Shown: positions 25,955-36,146, numbered from the stretch's first letter. The stretch: DNA of 64,000 nt from G963666945 sp963666945 (GCA_963666945.2 CAXXRT010000060.1:48384-112383), one strand, 5' to 3'. A program made the numbers and translations. The notes: a model not told the origin generated them from the letters alone.

Positions 25955-28417
25955 ATGGTATATGTTGAAGTAATATTACCAGTTCCGGTAGGCGAATACT
26001 ATACTTATGGAGTTGGTCCTGAGCTTGAAGAGGAAGTGGCTGTAGGTAAGAGGGTGGTGGTTCCTTTTGGTGCAAAGAAATTCTATACAGGTATAGTTAA
26101 GTCTATAGGTAATGCTAAGCCTGAAGGTTATGAGGTTAAGGATATTGCTTTGGTTCTGGATGGTAAGCCCTTGATGGACAAGGATCATCTTGCCTTTCAG
26201 GAATGGATATCTTCTTATTATATGTCTTCTCCCGGTGATGTTTTGAAAGCTGCTCTTCCCGCTGGTCTTAGGATTGAGTCCCAGACAAAGGTGTATATTA
26301 AGTCGAAGGATTTTTCGTTTAAAGAGTTGAAGTCCAAAGAACTTGCAATTTATGATATTTTAGATAATTCTGCAGGGGTAACAATACAGACACTTAATGA
26401 AGCGACAGGTTTAAAGAATTGTATGAATTATGTGCGTTCTTTAATGGACAAGGGGATAGTTGGCGTTGAAGAATGTTTGATGGACAGGTATAAGCATAAG
26501 GAGGAAAAGTATATAAAGCTTGTTAAGGATTTTTCGGAGGAGGAGATGAATGAGCTTGTTGATGGTTTGCGAAGATCTCCTAAACAGCAAAAATTGTTGA
26601 TGCTTTATTTGAATCTTTCGAAAACATTTGTGGATAGTGTGCCGGAGAAGGTGGCTAAGTCGGTGTTGATGAAGATGGCAGATGCCGGTTCTTCTGTATT
26701 AAAATCTTTGCTGACCAAGAATATATTGTGTGAATATTCTGAGATTGTTAGTCGTTTAGATGTTTATAACGGAGATTTGAAGGCCTTGAATGAGCTTAAT
26801 CCTGCCCAGCAAAAATCTCTAAAAGAAATAGAGGATCAGTTTGAAGATAAGGATTGTGTGTTGTTGCACGGGGTTACATCTTCGGGTAAGACAGAGATAT
26901 ATATTCATTTAATAGAGAAGTATATAAGACAGGGTAAGCAGGTTTTGTATCTTTTGCCGGAGATAGCTCTTACATCTCAGATAATAAGAAGGTTGAGGTC
27001 TTTTTTTGGGGACGCTGCCGGTGTTTATCATTCAAAGTTTTCGGATTCGGAAAGGGTGGAGGTATGGAACAATCTTCGGAAGGTGGATAATGAAAATCCT
27101 TATAAGATAATTCTGGGGGTTCGTTCTTCGTTGTTTCTTCCTTTCGATAATCTGGGTCTTATAATAGTTGATGAGGAGCATGAGAACACCTATAAGCAGC
27201 ATGATCCGTCTCCGCGTTACCATGCACGTGATGCGGCCTTGATGCTTGCCCGTTTGCATGGGGCTAAAGCACTTCTTGGTTTTGCTACTCCTTCTATCGA
27301 GAGCTATTACAATGCTCAGAATGGTAAGTATGGTTTTTCTGCTTTGAATAAGCGATATAGCGATATATTGATGCCCGAGGTGATGATTGCCGATATGGGG
27401 GAGGCCAGACGGAAAAAAATAATGAAGGGTCTTTTTACTCCATTGCTGTATAAAACGATAGAGGAGTCTTTGAATGATGGAAAGCAGGTGATTTTATTCC
27501 AGAACAGACGTGGTTATGCTTCTTTTTTTGAATGTAAGGACTGTGGATATGTCGCCAGGTGTAAGAATTGCGATGTGAGTCTTACTTACCACAAATATGA
27601 AAATAAACTCAGTTGTCATTATTGTGGTCACAGTATTGAGCTGCCTCATAAATGTCCTGTTTGTTCAAGTGAAAATATATCTACCAAGGGCTTTGGTACA
27701 GAGAAGATTGAGTTTGAGCTGAACAAATATTTCCCCTCTGCCAATGTTGCAAGATTGGATTATGATACTACCAGGACAAGGAAAAGTATGGATTCTGTTA
27801 TTCATGATTTTGAAAGTAGAAATATTGATGTTTTAGTTGGCACCCAGATGGTGTCTAAGGGGCTTGATTTTGATAATGTTGCCGTTGTGGGTATTATGAG
27901 CGCTGATTCCATGTTGAATTATCCTGACTTCAGGGCATTTGAACGAAGTTATCAATTGATGGCTCAGGTTGCGGGGAGGGCTGGCAGGCATGGACAGAGA
28001 GGAAAGGTGGTTATTCAGACGACTGCTCCCGATCATCCAGTGGTGTGTGATGTTGTGGGAAACAATTATGAATCTATGTACTCAAGGCAGATAGAGGAAA
28101 GAAGGGAGTTTATTTACCCTCCGTATTTTAAAATGATTGAGATTGATATTAAGTATAAGGATAGGAGTGTTGTTTATTCTTTTGCCAATAAATTGGGTGG
28201 TAATCTTAGAAAAATATTCGGGATCAGGGTTTATGGTCCCCAGGTTCCTCTGGTTGGAAGGGTGCATGGAAATTATTTGCTTAAAATTATTTTAAAATTA
28301 GAAAATTCAAGGTCTTTGGCCCGTGCTAAGTTTTTGTTAAGAAATGAGGTCGATTCTTTGTTGGCAGAAAAGACTTATAGGCGCGTTTTTGTTGGGTATG
28401 ATGTTGATTGTATTTGA
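25955..28417 (+). CDS. priA: Primosomal replication restart helicase PriA
   Basis: 820 residues. The N-terminal DNA-binding domain (EVILPVPVGEYYTYGV) is followed by an SF2 helicase with Walker A GVTSSGKTE, DEEHENTYKQHDPSPRYHAR and QNRRGYASF. A zinc-binding block has eight cysteines in CKDCGYVARCKNCDV and later CHYCGHSIELPHKCPVC. It reloads the replisome at stalled forks. Full length for the family. A 138-bp gap separates it from parA. Confidence 0.96.
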   Translation: MVYVEVILPVPVGEYYTYGVGPELEEEVAVGKRVVVPFGAKKFYTGIVKSIGNAKPEGYEVKDIALVLDGKPLMDKDHLAFQEWISSYYMSSPGDVLKAALPAGLRIESQTKVYIKSKDFSFKELKSKELAIYDILDNSAGVTIQTLNEATGLKNCMNYVRSLMDKGIVGVEECLMDRYKHKEEKYIKLVKDFSEEEMNELVDGLRRSPKQQKLLMLYLNLSKTFVDSVPEKVAKSVLMKMADAGSSVLKSLLTKNILCEYSEIVSRLDVYNGDLKALNELNPAQQKSLKEIEDQFEDKDCVLLHGVTSSGKTEIYIHLIEKYIRQGKQVLYLLPEIALTSQIIRRLRSFFGDAAGVYHSKFSDSERVEVWNNLRKVDNENPYKIILGVRSSLFLPFDNLGLIIVDEEHENTYKQHDPSPRYHARDAALMLARLHGAKALLGFATPSIESYYNAQNGKYGFSALNKRYSDILMPEVMIADMGEARRKKIMKGLFTPLLYKTIEESLNDGKQVILFQNRRGYASFFECKDCGYVARCKNCDVSLTYHKYENKLSCHYCGHSIELPHKCPVCSSENISTKGFGTEKIEFELNKYFPSANVARLDYDTTRTRKSMDSVIHDFESRNIDVLVGTQMVSKGLDFDNVAVVGIMSADSMLNYPDFRAFERSYQLMAQVAGRAGRHGQRGKVVIQTTAPDHPVVCDVVGNNYESMYSRQIEERREFIYPPYFKMIEIDIKYKDRSVVYSFANKLGGNLRKIFGIRVYGPQVPLVGRVHGNYLLKIILKLENSRSLARAKFLLRNEVDSLLAEKTYRRVFVGYDVDCI

Positions 28418-28556
28418 TTATCAATAATTTTTTTTCAATAATAAGTGAATAAGTTGTTAATAAAAAGATTCCTTTTCTTTATAAAATTGTTCTCAATAAA
28501 ATTTTAATTCTATCATAAAATTGTATTTTTACCTCAAGAATTTAAAATTCAAACTT

Positions 28557-29321
28557 ATGTCGAAAGTAATAGCTTTAGCAAATCAAAAGGGGGGAGTTGG
28601 AAAAACAACCACAGCTATTAATCTTGCAACCAGTCTTGCCGTTTTAGAAAAAAAGGTATTGATTATAGATGCTGACCCACAGGCTAATGCCACTTCAGGG
28701 TTCGGGTTTGAAGTAAGAGAGATGGAAAACACAATTTATGAGTGTATTGTGGAAGGATTGCCTCCAAAGGAAGCGATCATTGAAACAGAGGTGGAAGGAC
28801 TTCATCTTATACCTTCGAATATTGATCTTGTAGGGGCAGAGATTGAGATGCTGAACTTTGAGGAAAGAGAGAAAGTGTTGTTGAAAATGCTGAAAGGTAT
28901 CAGGGATGAATATGACTATGTGTTGATAGACTGTTCTCCTTCACTGGGCTTAATAACAGTGAATTCTCTTACTGCAGCTGATTCTGTAATGATTCCTGTG
29001 CAATGTGAGTATTTTGCACTGGAAGGCTTAGGGAAGCTTTTAAATACTATTAAATTAATTCAAAACAGACTTAATCCTGATCTTGTTATTGAAGGCTTTC
29101 TTTTAACTATGTACGATTCGAGACTTAGGTTATCGAATCAGGTTGTTAGTGAAGTAAGAAAGCATTTCCAGGATATGGTATTCGATACTATTATACAAAG
29201 AAATACCAAGTTGGGTGAGGCTCCCAGTCATGGTAAGCCTGTGATTTTGTACGATGCAGAATGCAAGGGTTCTACCAGTTACTTAAATTTAGCTAAAGAG
29301 TTAATTGATAAAAACAAATAA
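28557..29321 (+). CDS. parA: Chromosome-partitioning ATPase ParA (Soj)
   Basis: 254 residues from the ATG at 28557; an in-frame TTG at 28521 gives a longer but unlikely start. It begins SKVIALANQKGGVGKTT with a deviant Walker A (KGGVGKT), and has YVLIDCSPSLGLITVNSL. It acts with ParB in chromosome segregation. parB starts 15 bp downstream. No obvious parS-like palindrome was found in the window. Confidence 0.95.
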   Translation: MSKVIALANQKGGVGKTTTAINLATSLAVLEKKVLIIDADPQANATSGFGFEVREMENTIYECIVEGLPPKEAIIETEVEGLHLIPSNIDLVGAEIEMLNFEEREKVLLKMLKGIRDEYDYVLIDCSPSLGLITVNSLTAADSVMIPVQCEYFALEGLGKLLNTIKLIQNRLNPDLVIEGFLLTMYDSRLRLSNQVVSEVRKHFQDMVFDTIIQRNTKLGEAPSHGKPVILYDAECKGSTSYLNLAKELIDKNK

Positions 29322-29336
29322 GATAGTTATATAAGA

Positions 29337-30242
29337 ATGGCCAAAAAAAATGCATTAGGAAGAGGATTGGGGGCATTGATAGATAATGCTGAGACTATTA
29401 AGGCTACAGTTGAGGACACAATAAAAGCTGCAGCCATATGCGAAATAGAAATAGATAAAATAGATACAAATCCTTTTCAGCCAAGGACTCAGTTTGATGA
29501 GGAGGCTTTATATGAATTGGCTCGGTCTATTGAGCAGATAGGTATTGTTCAGCCAATAACTGTAAGAGAAATTGAAGGTGGCAGATATCAGTTGATAGCC
29601 GGAGAACGTAGATTCAGGGCGTCTAAATTGGTCAATTTACAAAAAATACCTGCGTATATACGTAGGGCAAAGGATGACTCAATGTTAGAGCTTGCTCTTG
29701 TTGAAAATATACAAAGAGAAAATCTTGATGCTATTGAGATAGCTATCAGCTATCAGCGTTTGCTTGAGGAATGTGATCTTACCCAGGAAGAATTAAGTGA
29801 CAGGGTGGGGAAAAAGAGGTCTACAGTAACAAATTATCTTAGATTGTTGAAATTGCCTGCAGAAATTCAGCTTGGGATAAAGTCAAAGCAATTATCAATG
29901 GGGCATGCACGTGCTCTTCTTGGTCTTGATGATTCAGATACCCAGTTAATGGTTTTCGATCAGATATTAAAATATGATTTTTCTGTCAGAAGAGTTGAAG
30001 AGGTTGTTAGAGAATTAAATAACCCGAATATTGCAGTTAAAGAAGCAGAGAAGAAAGAGGAAAAAGAGGCCAGGGCTAAGCTTAAGGGTGAATATGAGCA
30101 ATTACAGGGACAGTTAACCGATTATTTTAGTACAAAGGTTCAGCTTAAGCGCAGTACTGATGGAAAAGGGAAAATAGTCATTCCTTTTAAGTCGGATGAA
30201 GATCTGGAAAGAATACTAGGAGTATTGGATAATATGAATTAG
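29337..30242 (+). CDS. parB: Chromosome-partitioning protein ParB
   Basis: 301 residues. The N-terminal ParB/sulfiredoxin domain has NPFQPRTQFDEEALYELARS, the CTPase motif GERRFRASK and ENIQRENLDAIEIA. A KorB-like helix-turn-helix (LSDRVGKKRSTVTNYLRLLK) and a C-terminal dimerisation region follow. It binds parS, slides as a CTP-dependent clamp and stimulates ParA. Confidence 0.95.
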   Translation: MAKKNALGRGLGALIDNAETIKATVEDTIKAAAICEIEIDKIDTNPFQPRTQFDEEALYELARSIEQIGIVQPITVREIEGGRYQLIAGERRFRASKLVNLQKIPAYIRRAKDDSMLELALVENIQRENLDAIEIAISYQRLLEECDLTQEELSDRVGKKRSTVTNYLRLLKLPAEIQLGIKSKQLSMGHARALLGLDDSDTQLMVFDQILKYDFSVRRVEEVVRELNNPNIAVKEAEKKEEKEARAKLKGEYEQLQGQLTDYFSTKVQLKRSTDGKGKIVIPFKSDEDLERILGVLDNMN

Positions 30243-30268
30243 ATAGCATTTTGTTGATAAAAGTTTGA

Positions 30269-30982
30269 ATGGTTGTGAATAAGTTTATTGTAGTTGCATT
30301 AATATCTTTTTTTATTATCCCCATTAGCGGATATTCTCAATTTAAAAAAGATAAATATCCGGAAGAATCTTCTAAAAAGAAAGTTGTGTCGGAAAGGGCT
30401 TATAGAACCCAAAATATATCCGATACTTTAATTGAAAATTTACCTTCTGTTGTTATAAAAAAGAAACCTCATTCTCCGCATAAGGCTACAATTTATGCTA
30501 TGGTATTACCTGGATTAGGTCAGATATATAATCACCAGTACTGGAAATTGCCCATTTTATACGGGGGAATAGCTGCTACTTATTATGCTATTAATTGGAA
30601 TGGTGATATGTATAAAAAGTATAAAGGTGCTTTTATTGATTATATCCAGTATCTTGATTTTAAAAATAACGGGGGAACAGAACCTGAGACAAAAAGGTGG
30701 GAAAAGATATATATTGGAGATGTGACGGAGTTTACTCAAACCCAGCAGGAATGGTTTAAAAATACCCTTAAAAACAAGAAGGATTCCTATAAGAGGGACA
30801 GGGATCTGATGTATATAGTAATGGGAGGTATATATGCCCTAAATATTATCGATGCTACTGTGTTTGCGCATTTCTATGATTTCGATATCAGTGATGATTT
30901 AAGTATGGGAATAGTTCCAACTATGCAACATAGTGAGGTGGCGGGAAATAGTGTGGGATTGAATTGTATTATCAGATTTTAG
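30269..30982 (+). CDS. DUF5683 domain protein
   Basis: 237 residues. A signal peptide (MVVNKFIVVALISFFIIPISGYSQ), then a low-complexity stretch, then the DUF5683-like region KATIYAMVLPGLGQIYNHQYWKLPILYGG with membrane helices, ending VAGNSVGLNCIIRF. It sits between parB and the lytic transglycosylase, a conserved arrangement in Bacteroidetes. Function is unknown; an envelope or outer-membrane role is suggested by the signal and the strand-like C-terminus. Confidence 0.82.
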   Translation: MVVNKFIVVALISFFIIPISGYSQFKKDKYPEESSKKKVVSERAYRTQNISDTLIENLPSVVIKKKPHSPHKATIYAMVLPGLGQIYNHQYWKLPILYGGIAATYYAINWNGDMYKKYKGAFIDYIQYLDFKNNGGTEPETKRWEKIYIGDVTEFTQTQQEWFKNTLKNKKDSYKRDRDLMYIVMGGIYALNIIDATVFAHFYDFDISDDLSMGIVPTMQHSEVAGNSVGLNCIIRF

Positions 30983-31045
30983 TTTTTTGGTAATGCATGT
31001 AATATAGAATTTTTGAAATAAATATTATTATAAAGAGTTGAAAAG

Positions 31046-32623
31046 ATGGTGAGAAGATTATTTATAAGTTTATTGGGTCTGTTTTTTGTTTTTGATTTAT
31101 CCGCAATAAATATTGCTGAGGTTGACACTACTTATAATAGTATTGATGTAGTTGAAGAGGATGTTTATTCATCTTTTGTTGATAAACTCGATGAACTGCA
31201 TCAAAGATGGTATATTGAAAATAATTCGCAGGACTATATTGATAGTCTCGATGTGATAAAAAAACGTAAGGGGTCGGTAAAATGTCCCGATAGTCTTTAT
31301 ATAAAGAGGTTGGATGATATGCATTCTGCCATACAGCTTTCTTATAATAAGATTGTTCGCAATTATATAGAATTGTATACTGTCAGAAGAAAGGCACAGA
31401 TGAGCAATATGCTCGGTCTTGCAGAATATTACTTTCCTATATTTGAAGAATTGCTTGATGCTAACGATTTACCTTTGGAATTAAAATATCTTCCTGTTAT
31501 TGAAAGCGCATTAAATCCAAGGGCTTTTTCGCATGCCGGTGCCTGTGGATTGTGGCAGTTTATGTATGGAACAGGGAGAATGTATAAACTTTCAATCAAC
31601 TCGTATATAGATGAAAGAAGGGATCCTATAAGGTCTAGTTATGCTGCGGTAAAGTTCCTGAAAGACATGTACAAAATGTATGGGGACTGGATACTTGTAA
31701 TTGCTGCTTATAACTGTGGTCCCGGTAATGTTAATAAAGCTATACGCAGATCGGGAGGTAAGAAAAATTATTGGGATATTTATTATTGGTTGCCTAAGGA
31801 GACCCGAGGGTATGTTCCAGCATTTATAGCAGCTATGTATGCCTTTAATTATCACGAAGAGCACGGTATTTACCCTTTGAAATCAGATTTTCCTCTGATG
31901 TGTGATACTGTAATGCTTATAAATAAGCTTCATTTTAAGCAAATATCAAAAGTACTGGATGTTCCAATAGAACAGATCAGAGATCTTAATCCTCAATATA
32001 GAAGAGATATCATTCCTGCTTCAGAGGCACATCCTCTGGCATTGAATCTGCCTTATAATTATGTTGGGGATTTTATAGATAACAGGGATTCTGTACTGGC
32101 TTATAACCGGAATAAGTTTTTTGATAACAGCGATAGGATAGTTAATCCCCGTGACAGATATCAGGAATATGCACATTCTGCTCCTAAGGGTAGGGCTAAG
32201 GTTCATTATAAAGTTAAATCGGGTGATGCTGTCAGTCTTATTGCCGATTGGTTTAATGTGCGTAAAGCCGATTTGTGTTATTGGAATAATATAAGGAGAA
32301 ATGTTATAAAAGCTGGGCAACGACTGGTGATCTATGTGCCAGGTAATCAGGCTTCTTATTATAAGGATTTCAACAGTATGTCGTATTCTCAGAAACAGGC
32401 TACCAGGGGGAAAAAACCAAGGACAGAAGATGTAGGTAAATCTGAAAATATTGCTTATTCAGGTGATTTTGTTTACTATACTGTAAGGAGGGGGGATAAT
32501 TTATGGACTATTGCAAGAAAATTCCCAGGTGTATCAAATAATGATATAATGAGGTTAAACAATATCAGAAATGCTAAAAGCATTAAGCCTGGAAAGAAAT
32601 TAAAAATAAGAAGAATAAGTTAG
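31046..32623 (+). CDS. MltD-like lytic murein transglycosylase with LysM domains
   Basis: 525 residues with a signal peptide. The SLT domain has ELKYLPVIESALNPRAFSHA (catalytic Glu) and GACGLWQFMYGTGRMYKL. Two LysM domains follow (VHYKVKSGDAVSLIADWFNV and VYYTVRRGDNLWTIARKFPG). It cleaves glycan strands of peptidoglycan to form 1,6-anhydromuropeptides, in the periplasm. Last of the parA-parB-DUF5683-mltD row and closed by a strong terminator. Confidence 0.92.
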   Translation: MVRRLFISLLGLFFVFDLSAINIAEVDTTYNSIDVVEEDVYSSFVDKLDELHQRWYIENNSQDYIDSLDVIKKRKGSVKCPDSLYIKRLDDMHSAIQLSYNKIVRNYIELYTVRRKAQMSNMLGLAEYYFPIFEELLDANDLPLELKYLPVIESALNPRAFSHAGACGLWQFMYGTGRMYKLSINSYIDERRDPIRSSYAAVKFLKDMYKMYGDWILVIAAYNCGPGNVNKAIRRSGGKKNYWDIYYWLPKETRGYVPAFIAAMYAFNYHEEHGIYPLKSDFPLMCDTVMLINKLHFKQISKVLDVPIEQIRDLNPQYRRDIIPASEAHPLALNLPYNYVGDFIDNRDSVLAYNRNKFFDNSDRIVNPRDRYQEYAHSAPKGRAKVHYKVKSGDAVSLIADWFNVRKADLCYWNNIRRNVIKAGQRLVIYVPGNQASYYKDFNSMSYSQKQATRGKKPRTEDVGKSENIAYSGDFVYYTVRRGDNLWTIARKFPGVSNNDIMRLNNIRNAKSIKPGKKLKIRRIS

Positions 32624-32702
32624 TCTTTTTAGGGTTTTGTCATTGATGCCTAACTCATTGAAATAAGCAGACAGGTTTAAAATAAAAATATTTTTACATA
32701 TC

Positions 32703-32740
32703 CAGCCTTCAAAATAGCAATATTTTGGAGGCTGTTTTTT
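32703..32740 (+). terminator. Rho-independent terminator after the mltD-like gene
   Basis: A 13-bp stem (32703-32715 with 32722-32734, one G-T pair) and six Ts. Strong. Confidence 0.85.
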
Positions 32741-32810
32741 AATACTAAGTTATTGCTGTATTAATAATTTGGCGACATTTATTGTTCCCGGTTATAATAT
32801 AATCTGATGT

Positions 32811-32945
32811 AATACAATATAACACAATGCAATACAACACAATACAATGCAACACAACACAATGCAATACAATACAATACAATACAATACAATACAATAC
32901 AATACAATACAATGCAATGCAATACAATACAATGCAATACAATAT
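32811..32945. repeat. Pentanucleotide array, 27 units of AATAC and its transition variants
   Basis: Twenty-seven contiguous 5-bp units in one phase. Most are AATAC; the rest are AATGC, AACAC or AATAT, every change being a transition. The array lies between two convergent genes, past the mltD-like terminator and just 37 bp beyond the stop of the Nudix fusion gene, so it could be in that gene's 3' transcript. The predicted reading frames across it are artefacts of the repeat. Confidence 0.95.
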
Positions 32946-32982
32946 AATCGTATAGAAAAATATCAGCAGAGCTATTTATTTC

Positions 32983-34056
32983 TTATTTAAATAAAATGTC
33001 GGAGTATTTATTGTATTCCTCAATAAAGTTTGGAGTAAATATATCTTTATCCAGATTACTCTCGATTTCTTTTTTCGACCAGTACTTTCCTTCCTCTATT
33101 TCTTCCGGATTAATATTTATAACCTGATTTGTGTTGGTGATGAATGTATAAACAAGCTCTCGTTCTACTTCACTTTCCCAAATGTATTTGTCAATTAATT
33201 TGACAGAAGATAATTCCAGACCTAGTTCTTCCATGCTCTCTCGTTGAAGCGAAAGCTCTATTGTTTCGTTGGCACTGATATGCCCTCCTACGGCAGTATC
33301 CCATTTACCCGGTTGTATTTTTTTATCTGAAGCTCTTTTTTGAAGATATAGCTTGTTGTTTCTTAATACATGAAGATGGACAACAGGGTGAAGAGGTTTG
33401 TCTTTTTTCCCATGGCAAAGACTTCGGGGTTTTATGTCTGTTATTTTTCCTTCATTGTCGACTATAGGGAGCCATTCTTCGTTTTGATACTTCTTGTTAA
33501 TAATTTTTTTTCTTGCTACTTCTGTAATTATAAATGCACCAAAGATTATATATATAAGTACGCTGCTAATAAAAGCCCATGCTCTATCGGACATATAGAA
33601 TGTTGCATAAAAAATCAGCAAAGTGTGTGTGCCTAATAGCCAAAACAATATTCGTAAGCTTCTTTGTACATCTTTTTGATCAATTTTTGATGTGTCGAGA
33701 TTTGTTCTTTTTATGTATCTGCCGGTCATTGCTCCAACTATATTTATTCTGGAGAATGCAGAAAGTCCTATTATTGAACAGATAATCAGTTGTATTAGTC
33801 CTGGCTTTATCTTAAAGAATACGGGATTATCCAGGCTCAGAGAAATGGCTCCTAAAAAAACAATAAGTAATGTATCTGCCAGAATAAACTTGTCTACTTT
33901 TTTATCTTTTATAAAGAAGTATAAAATCTCTCCTATGCCTATACCAATAGCGGCAATAAGGCCTGGTACTGTCCCGTATATTTCTTCAATTAATATATAA
34001 ATGATGATGGGGATAAAACCAGGAATCAACTTTAGTATAATAGATAGTCTGCTCAT
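32983..34056 (-). CDS. Septation-protein-like membrane domain fused to a Nudix hydrolase
   Basis: 357 residues from the ATG at 34056 (a TTG at 34110 also opens the frame). The first about 185 residues hold six or so membrane helices and resemble intracellular-septation-type proteins (KLIPGFIPIIIYILIEEIYG). The rest is cytoplasmic, with a complete Nudix box at about residues 258-280 (GHISANETIELSLQRESMEE then LGL). Nudix enzymes hydrolyse nucleoside diphosphate-linked compounds, and the closest flavour here is the IPP isomerase/MutT-like group. The substrate is unknown. The two-domain arrangement is uncommon. Confidence 0.8.
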   Translation of the reverse strand: MSRLSIILKLIPGFIPIIIYILIEEIYGTVPGLIAAIGIGIGEILYFFIKDKKVDKFILADTLLIVFLGAISLSLDNPVFFKIKPGLIQLIICSIIGLSAFSRINIVGAMTGRYIKRTNLDTSKIDQKDVQRSLRILFWLLGTHTLLIFYATFYMSDRAWAFISSVLIYIIFGAFIITEVARKKIINKKYQNEEWLPIVDNEGKITDIKPRSLCHGKKDKPLHPVVHLHVLRNNKLYLQKRASDKKIQPGKWDTAVGGHISANETIELSLQRESMEELGLELSSVKLIDKYIWESEVERELVYTFITNTNQVININPEEIEEGKYWSKKEIESNLDKDIFTPNFIEEYNKYSDILFK

Positions 34057-34276
34057 TTTTATTTGCAAAAGTATTAAAAAACTAAAGATAGTGTGGATAA
34101 TGCTAAACAAAATATCCTGTTTTGAAGTAAAATCTAAAGACCTGGGGTTAATTTTAATGTATTATTCCTTTTTAATAATAGAATATGGTTGTGAGGATAT
34201 GAATATTTCCGAAATTTTACTCAGCAATAAATTATTATTGAAATTGATTGATTTGTAATACCTATTTCGACTGTAT

Positions 34277-36055
34277 ATGAAAAGAACAATGACATTGGCG
34301 GGTAAATTTCTCACCTGGAGATTGCGTCATATCAGCGACAAGCAGTTTCTGGTTATTTTAAGTATTCTTATAGGAGTAATTACCGGTATTGTAGCTGTGG
34401 TAATAAAAAATAGTTCTTACTATATTAGAATGATTATAAGGGATATTGCAGCTTTTGGAGATTTTGGGGTTGCAAATATTGTATTTCCCGCTATAGGAAT
34501 TATGCTGTCAGTGCTATTTGTTATATATATAATAAGAAAACCTGTGCGTCCTGGTATCCCCAATGTTTTATATGGTATTTCCAGAGATAATGGAAGGATT
34601 AGTCCCCATAATATGTACTCTTCGGTTGTTACAAGTTCTATAACTGTCGGTTTTGGGGGGTCGGTTGGTCTGGAGGGACCAACAGTTACAACATGTGCAG
34701 CCTTTGGTTCTTTTTTAGGGCGTATAATGCATCTGAATTATAAACAAATAACTTTATTACTGGCATGTGCATCTGCTGCCACCATTTCAGCTATTTTTAA
34801 AGCCCCTATTGCTGCAATTGTCTTTGCCCTGGAGGTGATAATGCTCGACCTTACAATGTGGTCTCTGGTGCCATTATTGATGGCTTCTATGGCTTCTGTA
34901 CTTACTTCGTATTTTTTTGTCGGACAAGATGTGTTGTATCCTTTTGAGGTTGTACATAAGTTTAAGCTTGATGATATTGTCTGGTACATTGGCCTTGGTA
35001 TTTTTTGTGGTCTAATATCTTCTTATTTTACTAGGGTGTATTTATTTTTTGAGGGAAGATTTCAGAAGATCCAATCCATATTTAAAAGAATTATGGTTGG
35101 GGGGTTAATACTTGGAATGTTGGTATTCTTATTTCCTTCTTTATACGGTGAGGGATATGAAGATATTAACAGTTGTTTGTCGGGTGATTATAGTTATTTA
35201 TTTGATGATACAATATTTCAAGGCTTTTCTGAAAATAAATATGCACTGTTAATAATATTTCTGGCTATACTTTTGTCCAAAGCAGTAGCTTCTTCTGTAA
35301 CTGTTGGTGCAGGAGGAGTTGGAGGGATTTTTGCCCCCAGTCTTTACATTGGGGCAAGTGCTGGTGTTTTTTTCGCATCAGCAGTTAATATAATAGGCAT
35401 TGCAAATCTTCATGTTGATAATTTTTCGCTGATTGGTATGGGAGGTATGATTGCCGGAGTTTTACATGCACCTTTGACCGGTATTTTTTTAATCGCCGAT
35501 ATTTCCGGAGGATACCATTTGTTTGTACCCCTTATGCTTACCAGTACCATCTCCTATGCTACGGTGAAGTCTTTTGTCCCTCATTCTGTTTATACCGTTC
35601 AGTTGGCAAGAAGAAAGGAGTTGATGACTCACGATAAAGATAAGATCGTATTATCTTTAATGAAATTGGAAAGATTGGTTGAGAAAGATTTTGTTCCTGT
35701 ACATCCTGATTATTCTTTGGGTAAACTAGTTGAAGTAATTAGTTTTTCAAGTAGAAATATATTTCCTGTTGTTGATGGTAGAGGACGATTTCTTGGGATG
35801 GTAAAATTGGATAATGTGAGAAAGGTGATGTTTAAACCTGAATTGTACGATTCCCTGCATGTCAGGGACTTTATGTTTAAACCTAAAGATGTTGTTGAAA
35901 TAGTTGAGGATATGGACGAAGTTGTTAAGAAGTTTCAGGTTAGTGGGCGTTATAATCTTGTTGTATTAAGAAATGGCTATTACGTTGGTTTTGTTTCAAG
36001 GGCAAAGGTTTTCTCTAAATATAGGCGTATGTTAAAGCATTTTTCTGAGGATTAA
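34277..36055 (+). CDS. CLC chloride channel/antiporter with CBS domains
   Basis: 592 residues. The CLC pore motifs are visible: RPGIPNVLY (91-99, GSGIP-like), GSVGLEGPTV (128-137, gating Glu133) and GGIFAPSLYIG. A tandem CBS pair fills the last about 140 residues (LVEKDFVPVHPDYSLGKLVE onward), the usual regulatory nucleotide-binding module. It should move chloride, possibly in exchange for protons because a Glu is at the gate. A close paralogue of the gene at 42517. A hairpin follows the stop. Confidence 0.93.
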   Translation: MKRTMTLAGKFLTWRLRHISDKQFLVILSILIGVITGIVAVVIKNSSYYIRMIIRDIAAFGDFGVANIVFPAIGIMLSVLFVIYIIRKPVRPGIPNVLYGISRDNGRISPHNMYSSVVTSSITVGFGGSVGLEGPTVTTCAAFGSFLGRIMHLNYKQITLLLACASAATISAIFKAPIAAIVFALEVIMLDLTMWSLVPLLMASMASVLTSYFFVGQDVLYPFEVVHKFKLDDIVWYIGLGIFCGLISSYFTRVYLFFEGRFQKIQSIFKRIMVGGLILGMLVFLFPSLYGEGYEDINSCLSGDYSYLFDDTIFQGFSENKYALLIIFLAILLSKAVASSVTVGAGGVGGIFAPSLYIGASAGVFFASAVNIIGIANLHVDNFSLIGMGGMIAGVLHAPLTGIFLIADISGGYHLFVPLMLTSTISYATVKSFVPHSVYTVQLARRKELMTHDKDKIVLSLMKLERLVEKDFVPVHPDYSLGKLVEVISFSSRNIFPVVDGRGRFLGMVKLDNVRKVMFKPELYDSLHVRDFMFKPKDVVEIVEDMDEVVKKFQVSGRYNLVVLRNGYYVGFVSRAKVFSKYRRMLKHFSED

Positions 36056-36058
36056 AAG

Positions 36059-36085
36059 TATGGTATCCATTGTTTGGATACCATA
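36059..36085. terminator. Hairpin between the convergent CLC and gapA genes
   Basis: Perfect 11-bp arms (36059-36069 and 36075-36085) with a 5-base loop, but no T-run. It may act as a weak or bidirectional terminator. Confidence 0.5.
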
Positions 36086-36146
36086 GTTAAAGAATTAAAA
36101 TATTTTTGTTTATAATCTGTCATTATGTTTTAGAACGACACAATAT

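Noticed and set aside
28440..28500. DnaA-box-like TTATTCAC near parA, hinting at an origin
   Set aside because: A single imperfect match with no cluster, no dnaA and no parS palindrome nearby.
32745..32942. A 65-residue minus-strand frame rich in YCIVL
   Set aside because: It is only the translation of the AATAC repeat and its edge; no gene signals.
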